DNA of 64,000 nt from Rugamonas brunnea (GTDB taxonomy: Bacteria > Pseudomonadota > Gammaproteobacteria > Burkholderiales > Burkholderiaceae_D). The stretch lies in contig NZ_JACEZT010000004.1 of NCBI RefSeq assembly GCF_014042345.1, forward strand, positions 1 through 64,000, read 5' to 3'. The notes beneath the pieces were generated by a model. It was not told the origin of the DNA and searched no databases. It saw nothing but the letters and a program-made list of their open reading frames with translations. The translations under genes were made by a program, and so were the position numbers. Positions 1 through 9,243 of this stretch are shown here, in pieces; position 1 is the first letter of the stretch, and each line of letters opens with the position of its first letter.

Positions 1-2
1 TG

Positions 3-188
3 AAGCAGCTCCACTTGGAACTTAAGGAGCTGGGCTATGAGGGGTCATACGACCGTGTGGCAGCGTTTGCCAGGCAGTGGAAGGTGGGTCAATCGGAGTG
101 GGTCAATTCTGCGAGCAAACGAACATTGCGATGGCTGTCATGCAAGCGATTGCATATTTTAGGCTGTGCATGCTACATCTTCCGATGA
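3..188 (+). pseudogene. C-terminal remnant of an IS transposase (IS21/ISL3-like)
   Basis: The reading frame is open from the window edge to a TGA at 186-188 and has no start inside the window. Its first 28 codons (LHLELKELGYEGSYDRVAAF and the following ARQW) resemble the segment of IS21/ISL3-type transposases that contains a GYxGSYxxVxxFxxxW pattern. After about residue 30 the sequence no longer looks like a transposase and stops soon, so this is probably a decayed or truncated end. No terminal inverted repeat or partner ATPase gene is visible. The family assignment is from memory of the motif and is tentative. Confidence 0.4.
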
Positions 189-853
189 TGACCCAATCGT
201 AGTCATTCTAGAGTGAATCTTTCAGCTAAAGATCGATGGTATCTTGTCAGAGCTCGAATCTGGACCTGGTCATTTGAATGGCAGCGGTTCTTTGAAGGGC
301 GCTCATCGCGACACCGTTCCCTTATCCTGCTGGTTAATTGAGACGCAGCGCTTGAAAGCGATCATAGAATTGACTGGTCAGCGCGCTTTGGTCTTCCACA
401 AAGGACTTGGTAGTGGTGTTCGTGCCGTACTTCGCCAAGTATTCTGCCGCGTCGCGCGGAGCATGAAATTTCGCTGGGTGGCATCTTACGTTCAATATGG
501 CGGATTGCCTACACGGACCTTGGTGTGTCGAAGCGTGTGTCGGCCACAACATGTCTCGACGCTATCCGTGTGCACTTTCAGTCCAAAATCTCTCCAATTG
601 TAATTTCCTGTTGGGAATTTCCTCCCAATTCGTGCTAACCTAAATTATTCCTTTGCGGAAATAAAGTTGCAAATTGTTGAATGAAAAATCAACAACGCCA
701 CTTGCCAGCCGCCCGGAAACGTTAGCCGACAGGTGTCTCGCCATGACCGTCCCGTGCTGATCCAGGACGCATAGCGCAAGTTCAACCATTTCGAAGACAC
801 CGATGGCATTGAGGCGACCGCCGCCCACCATTGCCTACCAATCTGGAGTCAAA
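189..853. other. 665-base stretch with no supported gene
   Basis: Lower in GC than its surroundings and containing only short open frames on both strands with no convincing ribosome-binding site or recognisable protein. It follows the transposase remnant, so it is plausibly degraded mobile-element DNA plus the promoter region of the downstream chemotaxis receptor. No clear sigma-28 or sigma-70 promoter could be assigned by eye. Confidence 0.5.
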
Positions 854-2569
854 ATGAAACTGATAAATTTGAAAATCGGAACCCGCCTGACAGTCTGCTT
901 CACGATACTGGTGGGATTGTTGATCCTGAACGTCATCATCGGCCTGTCCAATTTGTCGGCGACCAACCAGAGCCTGGTCAACATCGTGGACAGCAATAAC
1001 GTCAAAGTGGCGGCGGCGAATGACATGTCGCTGGCGCAGCGGCGTAGCGGCGGGCGCCTGCGCAATATTCTGATCTACCAGGACCCGACGCAGATGGCGG
1101 AGGAACAAAAGAAGATGCAGGCGGCCGACGACGACTATGCGGTGGCGTCGAAGAAATTGCACGAGCTCGTGACGCTCTCTGCGGGCAAGGACATTCTGGC
1201 GCGCATCGACAGCGCGCGCGACGCGGCACTGCCGCTCATCGCGAAAGTGGTCAAGCTGGGCCTGGAGAACAAGAACGATGAAGTGCCCAGCGTGCTCGCC
1301 AACGAGCTGTCGCCGGCGGTGGACAAATGGCAAGCCGCGCTCAAGGACATGGCCACCTTCCAGGCCAACCTGAGCACGGAGGCGAGGCAGCAGGCGGAGC
1401 GCAATTACGACCGCGCGCGCCTGACTTTGTCGCTGATCGCGGTGATCGCAACGGCCGCCGCCATCGCATTGGCCTGGATGGTGACGCGCTCGATCACGCG
1501 GCCGCTCAACGCAGCCGTCCGCGTCGCCAGGACGGTGGGCGAGGGCGATCTGACCGGCGAGATCAAGGTCATGTCTACCGATGAGACGGGGCAGTTACTG
1601 CTCGCCTTGAAAGCGATGAACGACAAGCTGGTCAGTATCGTCGGGCAAGTGCGCGAAGGCACCGACGCCATTGCCACCGGGACCAGCCAGATCGCATCGG
1701 GCAATCTTGATTTGTCCACCCGCACCGAGCAACAGGCCAGCGCGCTGGAGGAGACGGCATCGTCGATGGAGCAAATGACCTCGACCGTCCGGCAGAATGC
1801 GGACAACGCCCGCCAGGCCAATGCGCTGGCCGGGTCGGCCTCCGAAATCGCCGTCAAGGGCGGGCAGGTCGTGTCGCAGGTGGTCGAGACGATGGGATCG
1901 ATCGACGCCTCGGCGCGCAAGATCGTGGAGATCATCAGCGTCATCGACGGTATCGCGTTCCAGACCAACATCCTGGCCCTGAACGCGGCGGTCGAGGCGG
2001 CGCGTGCCGGCGAACAAGGCCGGGGCTTCGCGGTGGTCGCCTCCGAGGTGCGCAACCTGGCGCAGCGTTCGGCCGCTGCCGCGAAGGAGATCAAATCGCT
2101 GATCGACGATTCCGTGCAAAAAGTCAGCACGGGCAACCAACTGGTCAACCAGGCCGGGGCGACCATGGAGGATGTGGTCGCCAGCGTCAAGCGGGTGACG
2201 GACATCATGGCCGAGATCGCATCTGCCAGCCAGGAGCAGGAATCGGGCATCGGGCAAATCAACCAGGCCGTCACGGAGATGGATAACGTCACCCAGCAGA
2301 ATGCGGCGCTGGTGGAGGAGGCGGCCAGCGCCTCGGCGTCCCTGCAGGAGCAGGCAAATCAGCTGGCCGCCGTGGTGAGCATATTCAAGCTCGACCGGGT
2401 ACAGCGAACGATTGTCGCGCCGACGGCAATCAGGCAGGCGCCCCAGGCAGCGCAACTGGCCAGCGCGAAGCCGGTCCGCAACAAGGCCGAAGTCGTCAGA
2501 ATCGCCGCAGATCAAGGCGTGCGCCGCAAGGCTGTTGCGAACGCGGATGCGGATTGGGAGGAATTCTAA
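854..2569 (+). CDS. Methyl-accepting chemotaxis protein (4HB sensor, HAMP, MA domain)
   Basis: A 571-residue inner-membrane chemoreceptor that would signal to CheA/CheW. The first transmembrane helix covers about residues 13-34, a periplasmic four-helix-bundle-type sensor follows to about 188, the second helix is about 190-212, then HAMP and a long cytoplasmic coiled coil. The conserved hairpin tip ([20 protein letters not shown], about 369-388) is intact. The last residues, DWEEF, resemble the NWETF-type pentapeptide that tethers CheR/CheB. An in-frame ATG exists 51 bases upstream, but [12 protein letters not shown] begins like the usual receptor N-terminus, so the start at 854 is preferred. 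No che genes lie nearby. The next two genes encode solute-binding proteins, possibly supplying its ligand; that link is inference. Confidence 0.95.
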   Translation: MKLINLKIGTRLTVCFTILVGLLILNVIIGLSNLSATNQSLVNIVDSNNVKVAAANDMSLAQRRSGGRLRNILIYQDPTQMAEEQKKMQAADDDYAVASKKLHELVTLSAGKDILARIDSARDAALPLIAKVVKLGLENKNDEVPSVLANELSPAVDKWQAALKDMATFQANLSTEARQQAERNYDRARLTLSLIAVIATAAAIALAWMVTRSITRPLNAAVRVARTVGEGDLTGEIKVMSTDETGQLLLALKAMNDKLVSIVGQVREGTDAIATGTSQIASGNLDLSTRTEQQASALEETASSMEQMTSTVRQNADNARQANALAGSASEIAVKGGQVVSQVVETMGSIDASARKIVEIISVIDGIAFQTNILALNAAVEAARAGEQGRGFAVVASEVRNLAQRSAAAAKEIKSLIDDSVQKVSTGNQLVNQAGATMEDVVASVKRVTDIMAEIASASQEQESGIGQINQAVTEMDNVTQQNAALVEEAASASASLQEQANQLAAVVSIFKLDRVQRTIVAPTAIRQAPQAAQLASAKPVRNKAEVVRIAADQGVRRKAVANADADWEEF

Positions 2570-2711
2570 GGCGCCAATGGTGGGCGCGAAAAGTCGCTCG
2601 ACACTAGCGGCATGCAAAGGTTCAAAAATGTCCGATAGTCAGACCTGACACCGAATCGAGCGTTCGTGGTGTAATCTTCATAAACCCCATTTGATCAAGC
2701 GGGAGGTGGCT

Positions 2712-3452
2712 ATGAAGCACGCAAATATTCGATTGCAAGTCATGGCAGGTGCGGCGATGGTGGCGTCGGCCGCCGCGCTGGCCGACGACAAGATCACGCT
2801 CAGCTTCAACGAACGCCCGCCTTACCTGATCGCCGATGCCAGCGGGGCCGCGACCGGCCTGACCGGCACGCCGGCAGCGGAAGCGTTCAAGAAGGCGGGA
2901 ATCGATATCGCCTGGAGCAAGGTGCCGCCTAACCATCAGCTGGACGTCATCAAGGCGGGCGGCCCCAACTGCGCCATTGGCTGGTACAAGACGGCCGAGC
3001 GCGAGCAGTTTGCCAAATTCACCAAACCGCTCTATCGTGACAAGCCCACCATCCTGCTGGCCAATCTCAACTTCAACGGCAAGGACGGAGAAAAGCTCGG
3101 TGATATCCTGGCCAGCAAAGGTGTGCGCGTGCTCATCAAAGAACATTTTTCCTACGGTCCTTTTATCGACAGCGCGCTCGAAAAATACAAGCCGGCCACC
3201 ACCATATCGAACGGCACCTCCACTCAGATGCTGCAACTGGTCGGCGCCAACTCGGTCGACTTCATGTTCGTCTCGGAAGAGGAAGCCCAATACCTGGTGG
3301 AGCAGTCCGGCCTGGGCGCCCAGAAGTTCAAGCTGTTGCACATGAGCGACATGCCCAAGGGCGACTACCGCTACATCATGTGCAGCAAACAGGTACCCGA
3401 TGACGTGATCGCCAAATTGAACAAGGCCATCGCGGAGAAAAGGATCAAGTAG
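2712..3452 (+). CDS. Periplasmic family-3 solute-binding protein (paralogue 1)
   Basis: A 246-residue exported protein with a signal peptide ending near ALA-DD (residue 24), followed by the bilobed family-3 (amino-acid type) solute-binding fold. GGGAGGTGG lies just ahead of the ATG at 2712 and decides the start over an ATG 21 bases upstream. It shares with the next gene the blocks NERPPYLI, GLTGTPA, EREQFA-FTK and RYIMCSKQVP. No permease or ATPase gene is adjacent, so it is an orphan binding protein: it may feed a distant transporter or act in sensing. Ligand unknown. Confidence 0.85.
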   Translation: MKHANIRLQVMAGAAMVASAAALADDKITLSFNERPPYLIADASGAATGLTGTPAAEAFKKAGIDIAWSKVPPNHQLDVIKAGGPNCAIGWYKTAEREQFAKFTKPLYRDKPTILLANLNFNGKDGEKLGDILASKGVRVLIKEHFSYGPFIDSALEKYKPATTISNGTSTQMLQLVGANSVDFMFVSEEEAQYLVEQSGLGAQKFKLLHMSDMPKGDYRYIMCSKQVPDDVIAKLNKAIAEKRIK

Positions 3453-3494
3453 CGCGGCCACCTGTCCGCACGGTTGCAGCCACAAGGGGACGTT

Positions 3495-4226
3495 ATGCAA
3501 GGCATTGCGCACGCACGACGGGCGCTTTGGTTGGGACTGGCCATCGCCGGCCCCGCCGCCGCGACGGCAAACATCACGTTGTTCTACAACGAGCGCCCAC
3601 CCTACCTGATCGCGGCGCATGATGGTTCGGTGTCGGGCTTGACCGGCACACCGGCCGGGCGCGCATTCGCAACGGCGGGCATTCCCTTCATGTGGGCCAG
3701 GACGCCGGCCAATCGCCAACTCGCGGCCATCAAACAGAACAAGGCGATGGACTGCGCGGTGGGCTGGTTCAAGAATCCCGAGCGCGAACAGTTTGCGCAA
3801 TTCACCAAAGCGATCTATCGCGACAAACCGGCCGTTGCGCTGGCCAACAAAGGATTCCAGGTCAACCAATACGATACGCTGGAGCGCGTGCTTGCCACGA
3901 GCGGCATACGCGTGCTGCTCAAGGAGAATTACTCCTACGGCCCCTTCATCGACAACAGCATCGCCAGGTATTCGCCGCACCTCACGCATACGACAGCGGA
4001 GAATGCGCTCATGCTCGAGATGATACGGAAGGGCCGCGCCGACTTGATGTTCATGGCCGAGGAGGAGGCGGACTATCTGTTGGCGAATGCGGGCGCAGGC
4101 GGCGGGGATTTTTATCTGCTCAAATTCAGCGATATGCCGGCCGGTGAGAAACGCTACATCATGTGCAGCAAGCAGGTGCCGGAAGACATCATCGAGCGTC
4201 TGAACAGGGCGATTACATTCGAGTAA
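3495..4226 (+). CDS. Periplasmic family-3 solute-binding protein (paralogue 2)
   Basis: A 243-residue tandem paralogue of the preceding gene, 42 bases downstream and probably cotranscribed. It has an N-terminal signal peptide (to about residue 24), then NERPPYLIAAHDG, GLTGTPAG, a block ending in GWFKNPEREQF and a near-identical C-terminal RYIMCSKQVPEDII block. AAGGGGA at 3484-3490 supports the ATG at 3495 rather than one 21 bases earlier. Like its neighbour it lacks transporter partners. The pair arose by duplication; divergence in the lobe residues suggests different or altered ligand specificity, which is inference. Confidence 0.85.
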   Translation: MQGIAHARRALWLGLAIAGPAAATANITLFYNERPPYLIAAHDGSVSGLTGTPAGRAFATAGIPFMWARTPANRQLAAIKQNKAMDCAVGWFKNPEREQFAQFTKAIYRDKPAVALANKGFQVNQYDTLERVLATSGIRVLLKENYSYGPFIDNSIARYSPHLTHTTAENALMLEMIRKGRADLMFMAEEEADYLLANAGAGGGDFYLLKFSDMPAGEKRYIMCSKQVPEDIIERLNRAITFE

Positions 4227-4291
4227 GGCCTGTCGCAGGCTTGGCCAACTGGTTACCTCGCGTGCCGTGAGCGGCGATTCAAGTGTGGAAC

Positions 4292-4507
4292 ATGAGCAAA
4301 TACAAACCGAACTGGAAGCGCCCGCTGTTCTACCTGTTGCTGCCCGTCTTGCTGGTGATGGTGTTCGTCGGCTTCCCACTGCCGGTCGCGCCGCCACCGG
4401 CGCTCAGGGCGGGGCAGGAGCAGTCCACCACGGTGAAGCGCCGCAAGCGGCGGCTGCCGTGGTGGATGCGTTATGCGCGCACGGACGATGACGAGGTGGC
4501 GCGCTGA
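4292..4507 (+). CDS. Hypothetical small single-pass membrane protein
   Basis: A 71-residue frame with one strongly hydrophobic stretch (about residues 12-30, PLFYLLLPVLLVMVFVGFPL), a proline-rich stretch and a very basic tail (KRRKRRLPWWMRYAR) that would stay in the cytoplasm. The upstream ribosome-binding site is weak. It lies between the binding-protein pair and the convergent GH9 gene. I do not recognise a family; it could be a chance frame, although the membrane-protein pattern is coherent. Confidence 0.45.
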   Translation: MSKYKPNWKRPLFYLLLPVLLVMVFVGFPLPVAPPPALRAGQEQSTTVKRRKRRLPWWMRYARTDDDEVAR

Positions 4508-4533
4508 GACAGGCCGCACCGGCCAGGTGTGGC

Positions 4534-6306
4534 TTACGGTGCGACCGGTGCCGGCGGCAAAGATGCGAGCGCCGCCGCGACGTAGACCAGCGGCGCGTTC
4601 CAGTTGATCGCAATTTCATTGCTCGCATAACTACAGACCTGATCCAGATAGGATTGCGCTGCCAGATGCGAGGGGTAGGCCTGGGCGCATTCCCGCTGGT
4701 CCTGTTGCCCTGGTTGCGGGCCGCCGACCAGGAAGCCCGGCACCGGCGCGGCCACGTGGTCCGCTTGCGAGGGCCGGTGGTGCGGGTGCAGCGGCGATCG
4801 ACTGCCGAAACCGGTGACGAAGGCATAGCCAGTCGCATTGCGACCGAGCACATAGTCGAACGCCGACTGCGCCGCGTTCAGGTAGGCGCGCTGGCCACCG
4901 AGGCGATAGGCCTGCAGCAGCATGATGGCTTGATTGAGCGCCACCGCGTTGCTGCCCCAGACAAAATCGGCTGGCTGCATCGCGACCGCGTAGGCCGAGT
5001 GCTTGCTGGCCGCCAGCAATGCATCGGCCAGCGTCATGATGCGATTGGTGATCAGGGCCCGGTCGGCGATGGGGCTCAGCGCGTCGCGGTGATGCGCCAG
5101 CGAGATCCAGGCGAGGCTGCCCACATCGTCCCATGCCGGCACCGTGGCCGGGCCTGCGGCCGGCGGCATGGCGCGGTAGTAGCTGTCGTCGGCGGTGCTG
5201 ATATAGAGTTCCGCCGCCGCCCACATGAACTCGTCATCAAGTTTGGCATCGCCGTATTCGCCGGTGACGATATCGGCCGGCTGGCGGTAAACCTGGTCCG
5301 GATGGGCCTGCGCCCAGGCCCAGGCCGCCTTGGCGGCCGCCAGCATTTTCGCCGGCAAGCCAGGCAGCTTGTCCTGGTAGGGGCGCAGCACGCGGCTGGC
5401 GCTGGCCATCACGGCGGCAAAGTCGAGCGTTGCCGCCGTCGTTTTCTGGACCACGTAGCGTGGGCTGGTGGCCTGTTCCGGCATCACCATGGGATCGAAG
5501 GTTTTGTTCGTCAGCTTGTGATACACGCCACCGTCGTCCGGATCTTGCATCGACAGCATCCACTCCAGATTCCAGAGGGCTTCGTTCAATATGTCCGGAA
5601 TGCCGTTGCCCGATTCGGGGAGATTGACGTGCTGCGCCTGGAAGTACGCCGGGAAATGCTCATACGCGGCCAGCAGCGTATAGGTCGCGATGCCGGAGTT
5701 GACCATGTATTTGTTGTAGTCGCCGGCGTCATACCAACCTTTGGGGCTGGCGATGACCGTGCCCTCGGGCCGCGCGGCGGAGGCTGCGGAGCGGTGCACC
5801 AGTACCTGCGTATCCGGATGGCCGGCCGCGCGCGCGTAGGCGCCGGCGTACTGCGCCGGCAGGGCGGTGCTGGCACGGTTGAAGTAAAAGGCCTTGAGCG
5901 CGGCCTCGCTGAGCGCGCGGTAGACATCCGTGCCGATGGTAAAGCGCGTGGAACCGGTCAGCCCGTCGACCTTGATCTGGTAGTCGCCCGGCGCGGTCAG
6001 GCCTGAAAAATCCGCCAGGCTGACAATTTCGCCGGACGGTGCCCAGCGTGCGGGCGTTCCCAGCATGCCGTGCCAGGCCACCGCGCCGGTCGCGGTGTTC
6101 GTGACCGAGAAAACGGTCGCCGGGCTCGCGGGGACCACGGCCAGTTTGGCCGAAGCCGGCAGGAAGCCCAGTTGATTGAGCTTGATGCTGGCTGCGGCGG
6201 TGGCGGTGGGCGCGGCGCACGCCCCGGCAGTGGCGGTCATCGCCGACAACAGGAGCGCGCCGGCGGCCGGGCGCCAGCCGGTTTTCCGCCATGGCGCGTC
6301 ATTCAT
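4534..6306 (-). CDS. Glycoside hydrolase family 9 (endoglucanase-type) with N-terminal Ig-like domain
   Basis: A 590-residue exported enzyme expected to cut beta-1,4-glucan. After a signal peptide (about residues 1-32) comes a cellulase Ig-like N-terminal domain (about 40-125) and then the (alpha/alpha)6 GH9 domain. Visible catalytic landmarks are GWYDAGDYNKYMVNSG near residue 190 with the base aspartates, the SRSPLHPHHRPS loop near 500 and the acid glutamate in NEIAINWNAPLVY near 564. The start overlaps the end of the MFS gene by eight bases (ATGAATGA), implying translational coupling. It is the last gene of the TonB receptor-GH1-MFS-GH9 series, so it probably releases the oligosaccharides the other proteins import and split. 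Confidence 0.92.
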   Translation of the reverse strand: MNDAPWRKTGWRPAAGALLLSAMTATAGACAAPTATAAASIKLNQLGFLPASAKLAVVPASPATVFSVTNTATGAVAWHGMLGTPARWAPSGEIVSLADFSGLTAPGDYQIKVDGLTGSTRFTIGTDVYRALSEAALKAFYFNRASTALPAQYAGAYARAAGHPDTQVLVHRSAASAARPEGTVIASPKGWYDAGDYNKYMVNSGIATYTLLAAYEHFPAYFQAQHVNLPESGNGIPDILNEALWNLEWMLSMQDPDDGGVYHKLTNKTFDPMVMPEQATSPRYVVQKTTAATLDFAAVMASASRVLRPYQDKLPGLPAKMLAAAKAAWAWAQAHPDQVYRQPADIVTGEYGDAKLDDEFMWAAAELYISTADDSYYRAMPPAAGPATVPAWDDVGSLAWISLAHHRDALSPIADRALITNRIMTLADALLAASKHSAYAVAMQPADFVWGSNAVALNQAIMLLQAYRLGGQRAYLNAAQSAFDYVLGRNATGYAFVTGFGSRSPLHPHHRPSQADHVAAPVPGFLVGGPQPGQQDQRECAQAYPSHLAAQSYLDQVCSYASNEIAINWNAPLVYVAAALASLPPAPVAP

Positions 6307-7645
6307 GCGCAGCCCCCGCCAGGGGCGTCGGTGCCGGCTGCTGCTGCGCCGGGCCTTCCTCCTGGTAAAAGGGCGCGAACCAACATGCCAGGAACGACGG
6401 GATGGTGGCGACCATCACGAAGACGAAGTAGCTGACGTAGCCGAGCCGCTGCTGCAGGTGGCCGCTGATCACGCCGGTGACCAGGCCGCACAGGCCCATC
6501 AGGCCGGTGCCGAACGCGTAGTGGGTGGTGGCGTATTTGCCGGGAGCCAGTTGCTGCATCAGGTAGATCATGAAGCCCACCGCGCCGAAGCCGAAGAAGA
6601 ATTTTTCCACCACCACGCCGATGCTGATCGCCAGCAGACTGCTGGGCTGATAGATGCTCATGATCAGGAAAGTGACGTTCGGAATATTCACCGCGCAGCA
6701 GAGCAGGAACAGCGTCGCCCGCAGGCCGCGCCGGGCAACGAACAATCCGCCGAGCAAGGAGCCGAGCAGGACGGCGGCCAGGCCGTAGGTGCCGTAGATT
6801 ATGCCGAGCAATTCGTTCGACAGCCCGAGTCCGCCGCTGGCGGGCGGGTCGACCATGAAAAATGGCCCTATCTTTTCCAGAAAGCCTATGCTGAGCCGGA
6901 ACAGAAACGCGAACGCGATCATGCGCCACACACCGCGTTTCTGGAAGAAGGTGGTCAGCGCGTCGCCCAGGATGCCTGCCGCGTCCCCGATACTGGCCGG
7001 CGTGTTGGCGGCGCGGGCGCCGTCGGGCATGAAGCGGGCATGCCACACTGCCATCAGGATCGTGATGGCGGCGACGATGAAGAAAACGATGCGCCAGGCG
7101 TCCATCCATGCGGGGCCCGGCGTGCCGGGGTCATGATGGAACCATTCCGTATGGAGTTTGCCGCTCAGGTAGACCAGGCCGCCGGAAGCGACGATCGGCC
7201 CGATATTCCAGCTCAGGCTCTGGATGCCGCAATACAGGGATTGGCTGCGCTGGTCGAGCGAGGTGACATAGACGCCATCGCAGGCGATATCCTGGGTGGC
7301 CCCGACCAGGGACAGCAAGCCGAACATGGGCAGCAGCACGACCATGTAACCGGGCAGCGCCATGGCCAGGGCGATGCCGGCAAAGCCAAGGCCGATGATA
7401 GCTTGCGCGCACAGCACAAAGAATTTCTTGGTGCGGTACATTTCCACGAACGGCGCGAACAGTGGCTTGATGGTGTAGGCAAGAATGAGCATGCTCGAAT
7501 ATTGCGCGGCCTGGCCATTGCCCATGCCCAGGTTCTTGAACATGATCGCCGTCACGCTGGTGAGCATCACATAGCACAGCGCCATGGTGAAGTAGCCGCT
7601 GGGTACCCATAGCAGCGGAGAAACTGCCCGGTTAGCTGCGCGCAT
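6299..7645 (-). CDS. MFS transporter, probable oligosaccharide permease
   Basis: A 448-residue inner-membrane protein with about twelve hydrophobic helices, of the PAT/AmpG-like branch of the major facilitator superfamily by general appearance. ATQDIACDGVYVTSL in the N-terminal half is reminiscent of the AmpG-type signature. It lies between the GH1 and GH9 genes on the same strand and overlaps GH9 by eight bases, so carriage of cello-oligosaccharides or another sugar across the inner membrane is the natural inference. ACGGAGC precedes the ATG. Substrate is not shown by the sequence. Confidence 0.85.
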   Translation of the reverse strand: MRAANRAVSPLLWVPSGYFTMALCYVMLTSVTAIMFKNLGMGNGQAAQYSSMLILAYTIKPLFAPFVEMYRTKKFFVLCAQAIIGLGFAGIALAMALPGYMVVLLPMFGLLSLVGATQDIACDGVYVTSLDQRSQSLYCGIQSLSWNIGPIVASGGLVYLSGKLHTEWFHHDPGTPGPAWMDAWRIVFFIVAAITILMAVWHARFMPDGARAANTPASIGDAAGILGDALTTFFQKRGVWRMIAFAFLFRLSIGFLEKIGPFFMVDPPASGGLGLSNELLGIIYGTYGLAAVLLGSLLGGLFVARRGLRATLFLLCCAVNIPNVTFLIMSIYQPSSLLAISIGVVVEKFFFGFGAVGFMIYLMQQLAPGKYATTHYAFGTGLMGLCGLVTGVISGHLQQRLGYVSYFVFVMVATIPSFLACWFAPFYQEEGPAQQQPAPTPLAGAAHE

Positions 7646-7754
7646 GGTGGTGCTCCGTTTCGTTGGTCATAAGGTGTGATCCTACATTGGTGTCGGCCAT
7701 CTCGGCCATGTTGGCCAGCAAGGGTGGCCCTCCGGCGCAGAAATCCTGCTGCAT
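7632..7754 (-). CDS. Possible 40-residue small ORF ahead of the MFS gene
   Basis: On the minus strand GGGAG stands seven bases before an ATG that opens a 40-codon frame (begins MQQDFCAGGPPLL, ends HHHARS) and runs 14 bases into the MFS gene. Position and ribosome-binding site would allow translational coupling. There is no family match I recognise and no hydrophobic segment. It may simply be leader sequence. Confidence 0.25.
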   Translation of the reverse strand: MQQDFCAGGPPLLANMAEMADTNVGSHLMTNETEHHHARS

Positions 7755-7793
7755 AGCGTTCTCCCGATTGCGGTGTTGTGTCGTGAGCCAGGT

Positions 7794-9122
7794 TCAGGCC
7801 GGAACTTGCCGCTGGCCGGCGATGAAGTCGCGGTACCAGATGGCGCTGTCCTTGAGCGTGCGCTGTTGCGTCGCGTAGTCGACATGGACGATGCCGAAAC
7901 GCTTGGCATACCCGGAATTCCACTCAAAATTGTCCAGCAGGCTCCACAGGAAATAGCCGCGCACATCGACCCCTTGCTCCATCGCTGCGGCCAGCGCGGC
8001 GAGGTGCTGGCTGATATAGGCGATGCGGGCACTGTCCGGCACCCGGCCATCGATCAGGCTGTCCGCGTTGGCCATGCCATTTTCGGTGATGTAGATAGGG
8101 GGCAAGGCATACTCGCGCTTGAGCGCCAGCAGCAGCTCGGTCAATCCCTGCGGGTAGATTTCCCAGCCCATGTCGGTGTAGCCTTGTCCACCCTGCGGCG
8201 TGCGCGGCGGCGTTTCGGCGCTGCAGTAGGCGCGGAAGTAATAATTCACGCCGAGGAAATCGAGCGGCTGGCCGATGATCCCGAAGTCGCCCGCCAGCAC
8301 TTCCGGTCCATGCTCGCCATGCGCGCGCAAGGCCAGTTCCGGATAGCGCCCTTTGAAGATCGGGTCCATGAACCACTGGACCGAGCGTGCATATTCGAGC
8401 TCGGCCATGGCGCGGTCGGCTTCCGACGTGGTGGCGGGGTCGGCGGTCCACTGGTTCAGAACGATGCCCAGTTTGGCCGTGGTGCCCGTTGCGCGCATCG
8501 CCTGCATGGCCAGCCCGTGGGACAGCAGCAGGTGATGGGATACCTGGATCGCCGATTTCTTATCGGCGATGCCGGGCGCGAATTGGGCATTGCCATAGCC
8601 CAGGTTGGCGCTGCACCACGGTTCGTTATGGGTGGCGATGGCATCGATCCGGTCGCCGAAGCGGCGCGCCACTTCCGCCGCGTAATCAGCGAAACGATAG
8701 GCGGTATCGCGATTGAGCCAGCCGCCGTGGTCCTGCAATGCCTGGGGCAAATCCCAATGGTAGAGCGTCAGGTGCGCGCCCAGCCCTTTTTCCTGCAAGG
8801 CGTCGAGCAGGCGGTCATAGAAGTCAAAGCCGGCTTCATTCCAGGCGCCTCTGCCCTCGGGCTGCACGCGTGACCACGCCATGGAAAAACGGTAGGCGTC
8901 GACGTTGAGCGAGGAGATCAGGTCAACGTCCTCGCGATAGCGGTGATAGTGATCGCACGCCACGTCGCCGGTGCTGCCATCGATGATCTTGCCGCCCTGG
9001 TGGCAGAAGGCGTCCCAGATCGACGGCCCTTTGCCGTCTTCCGCCCACGCCCCTTCGATCTGGAAGGCGCTGGTGGCGACGCCCCAGGTGAAATCGGTGC
9101 TGAATGGATGTGGTTCTCTCAT
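7794..9122 (-). CDS. Beta-glucosidase, glycoside hydrolase family 1
   Basis: A 442-residue enzyme without a signal peptide, so probably cytoplasmic, hydrolysing imported cellobiose or other beta-glucosides by the retaining mechanism. N-terminal FTWGVATSAFQIEGA is the family hallmark. The acid/base glutamate lies in THNEP (about residues 164-168) and the nucleophile in YITENG (about 345). The chosen start MREPHPFSTDF gives the normal family length; the frame stays open upstream but the extension looks like read-through of the receptor-GH1 gap. It lies 121 bases downstream of the TonB receptor gene. Confidence 0.95.
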   Translation of the reverse strand: MREPHPFSTDFTWGVATSAFQIEGAWAEDGKGPSIWDAFCHQGGKIIDGSTGDVACDHYHRYREDVDLISSLNVDAYRFSMAWSRVQPEGRGAWNEAGFDFYDRLLDALQEKGLGAHLTLYHWDLPQALQDHGGWLNRDTAYRFADYAAEVARRFGDRIDAIATHNEPWCSANLGYGNAQFAPGIADKKSAIQVSHHLLLSHGLAMQAMRATGTTAKLGIVLNQWTADPATTSEADRAMAELEYARSVQWFMDPIFKGRYPELALRAHGEHGPEVLAGDFGIIGQPLDFLGVNYYFRAYCSAETPPRTPQGGQGYTDMGWEIYPQGLTELLLALKREYALPPIYITENGMANADSLIDGRVPDSARIAYISQHLAALAAAMEQGVDVRGYFLWSLLDNFEWNSGYAKRFGIVHVDYATQQRTLKDSAIWYRDFIAGQRQVPA

Positions 9123-9205
9123 GGTGTGTATCGGTGTAAGGTGATGTAAATGAGGGCGCGCAGATCCGCTGCACGCGTGCTGGCCGCGCGCAGCGTCCTT
9201 CGGCT

Positions 9206-9235
9206 GCACCGCTGCCGCCACAGGCGGAGCGGTGC
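9206..9235 (-). promoter_or_regulatory. Intercistronic hairpin between TonB receptor and GH1
   Basis: GCACCGCT (9206-9213) pairs with AGCGGTGC (9228-9235), and an inner CCGCC/GGCGG pairing closes a three-base loop. No U-run follows on the minus strand, so this looks like an mRNA stabiliser or partial attenuator that would keep receptor expression above that of the downstream genes. Confidence 0.5.
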
Positions 9236-9243
9236 CCTGTGGC

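Noticed and set aside
244-603. 119-codon frame on the plus strand and a 72-codon frame on the minus strand in the same place
   Set aside because: Neither has a ribosome-binding site or recognisable protein; the region follows a transposase remnant and looks degraded.
2622-4397. Very long minus-strand frame
   Set aside because: Antisense to two well-supported binding-protein genes; a product of high GC at third positions.
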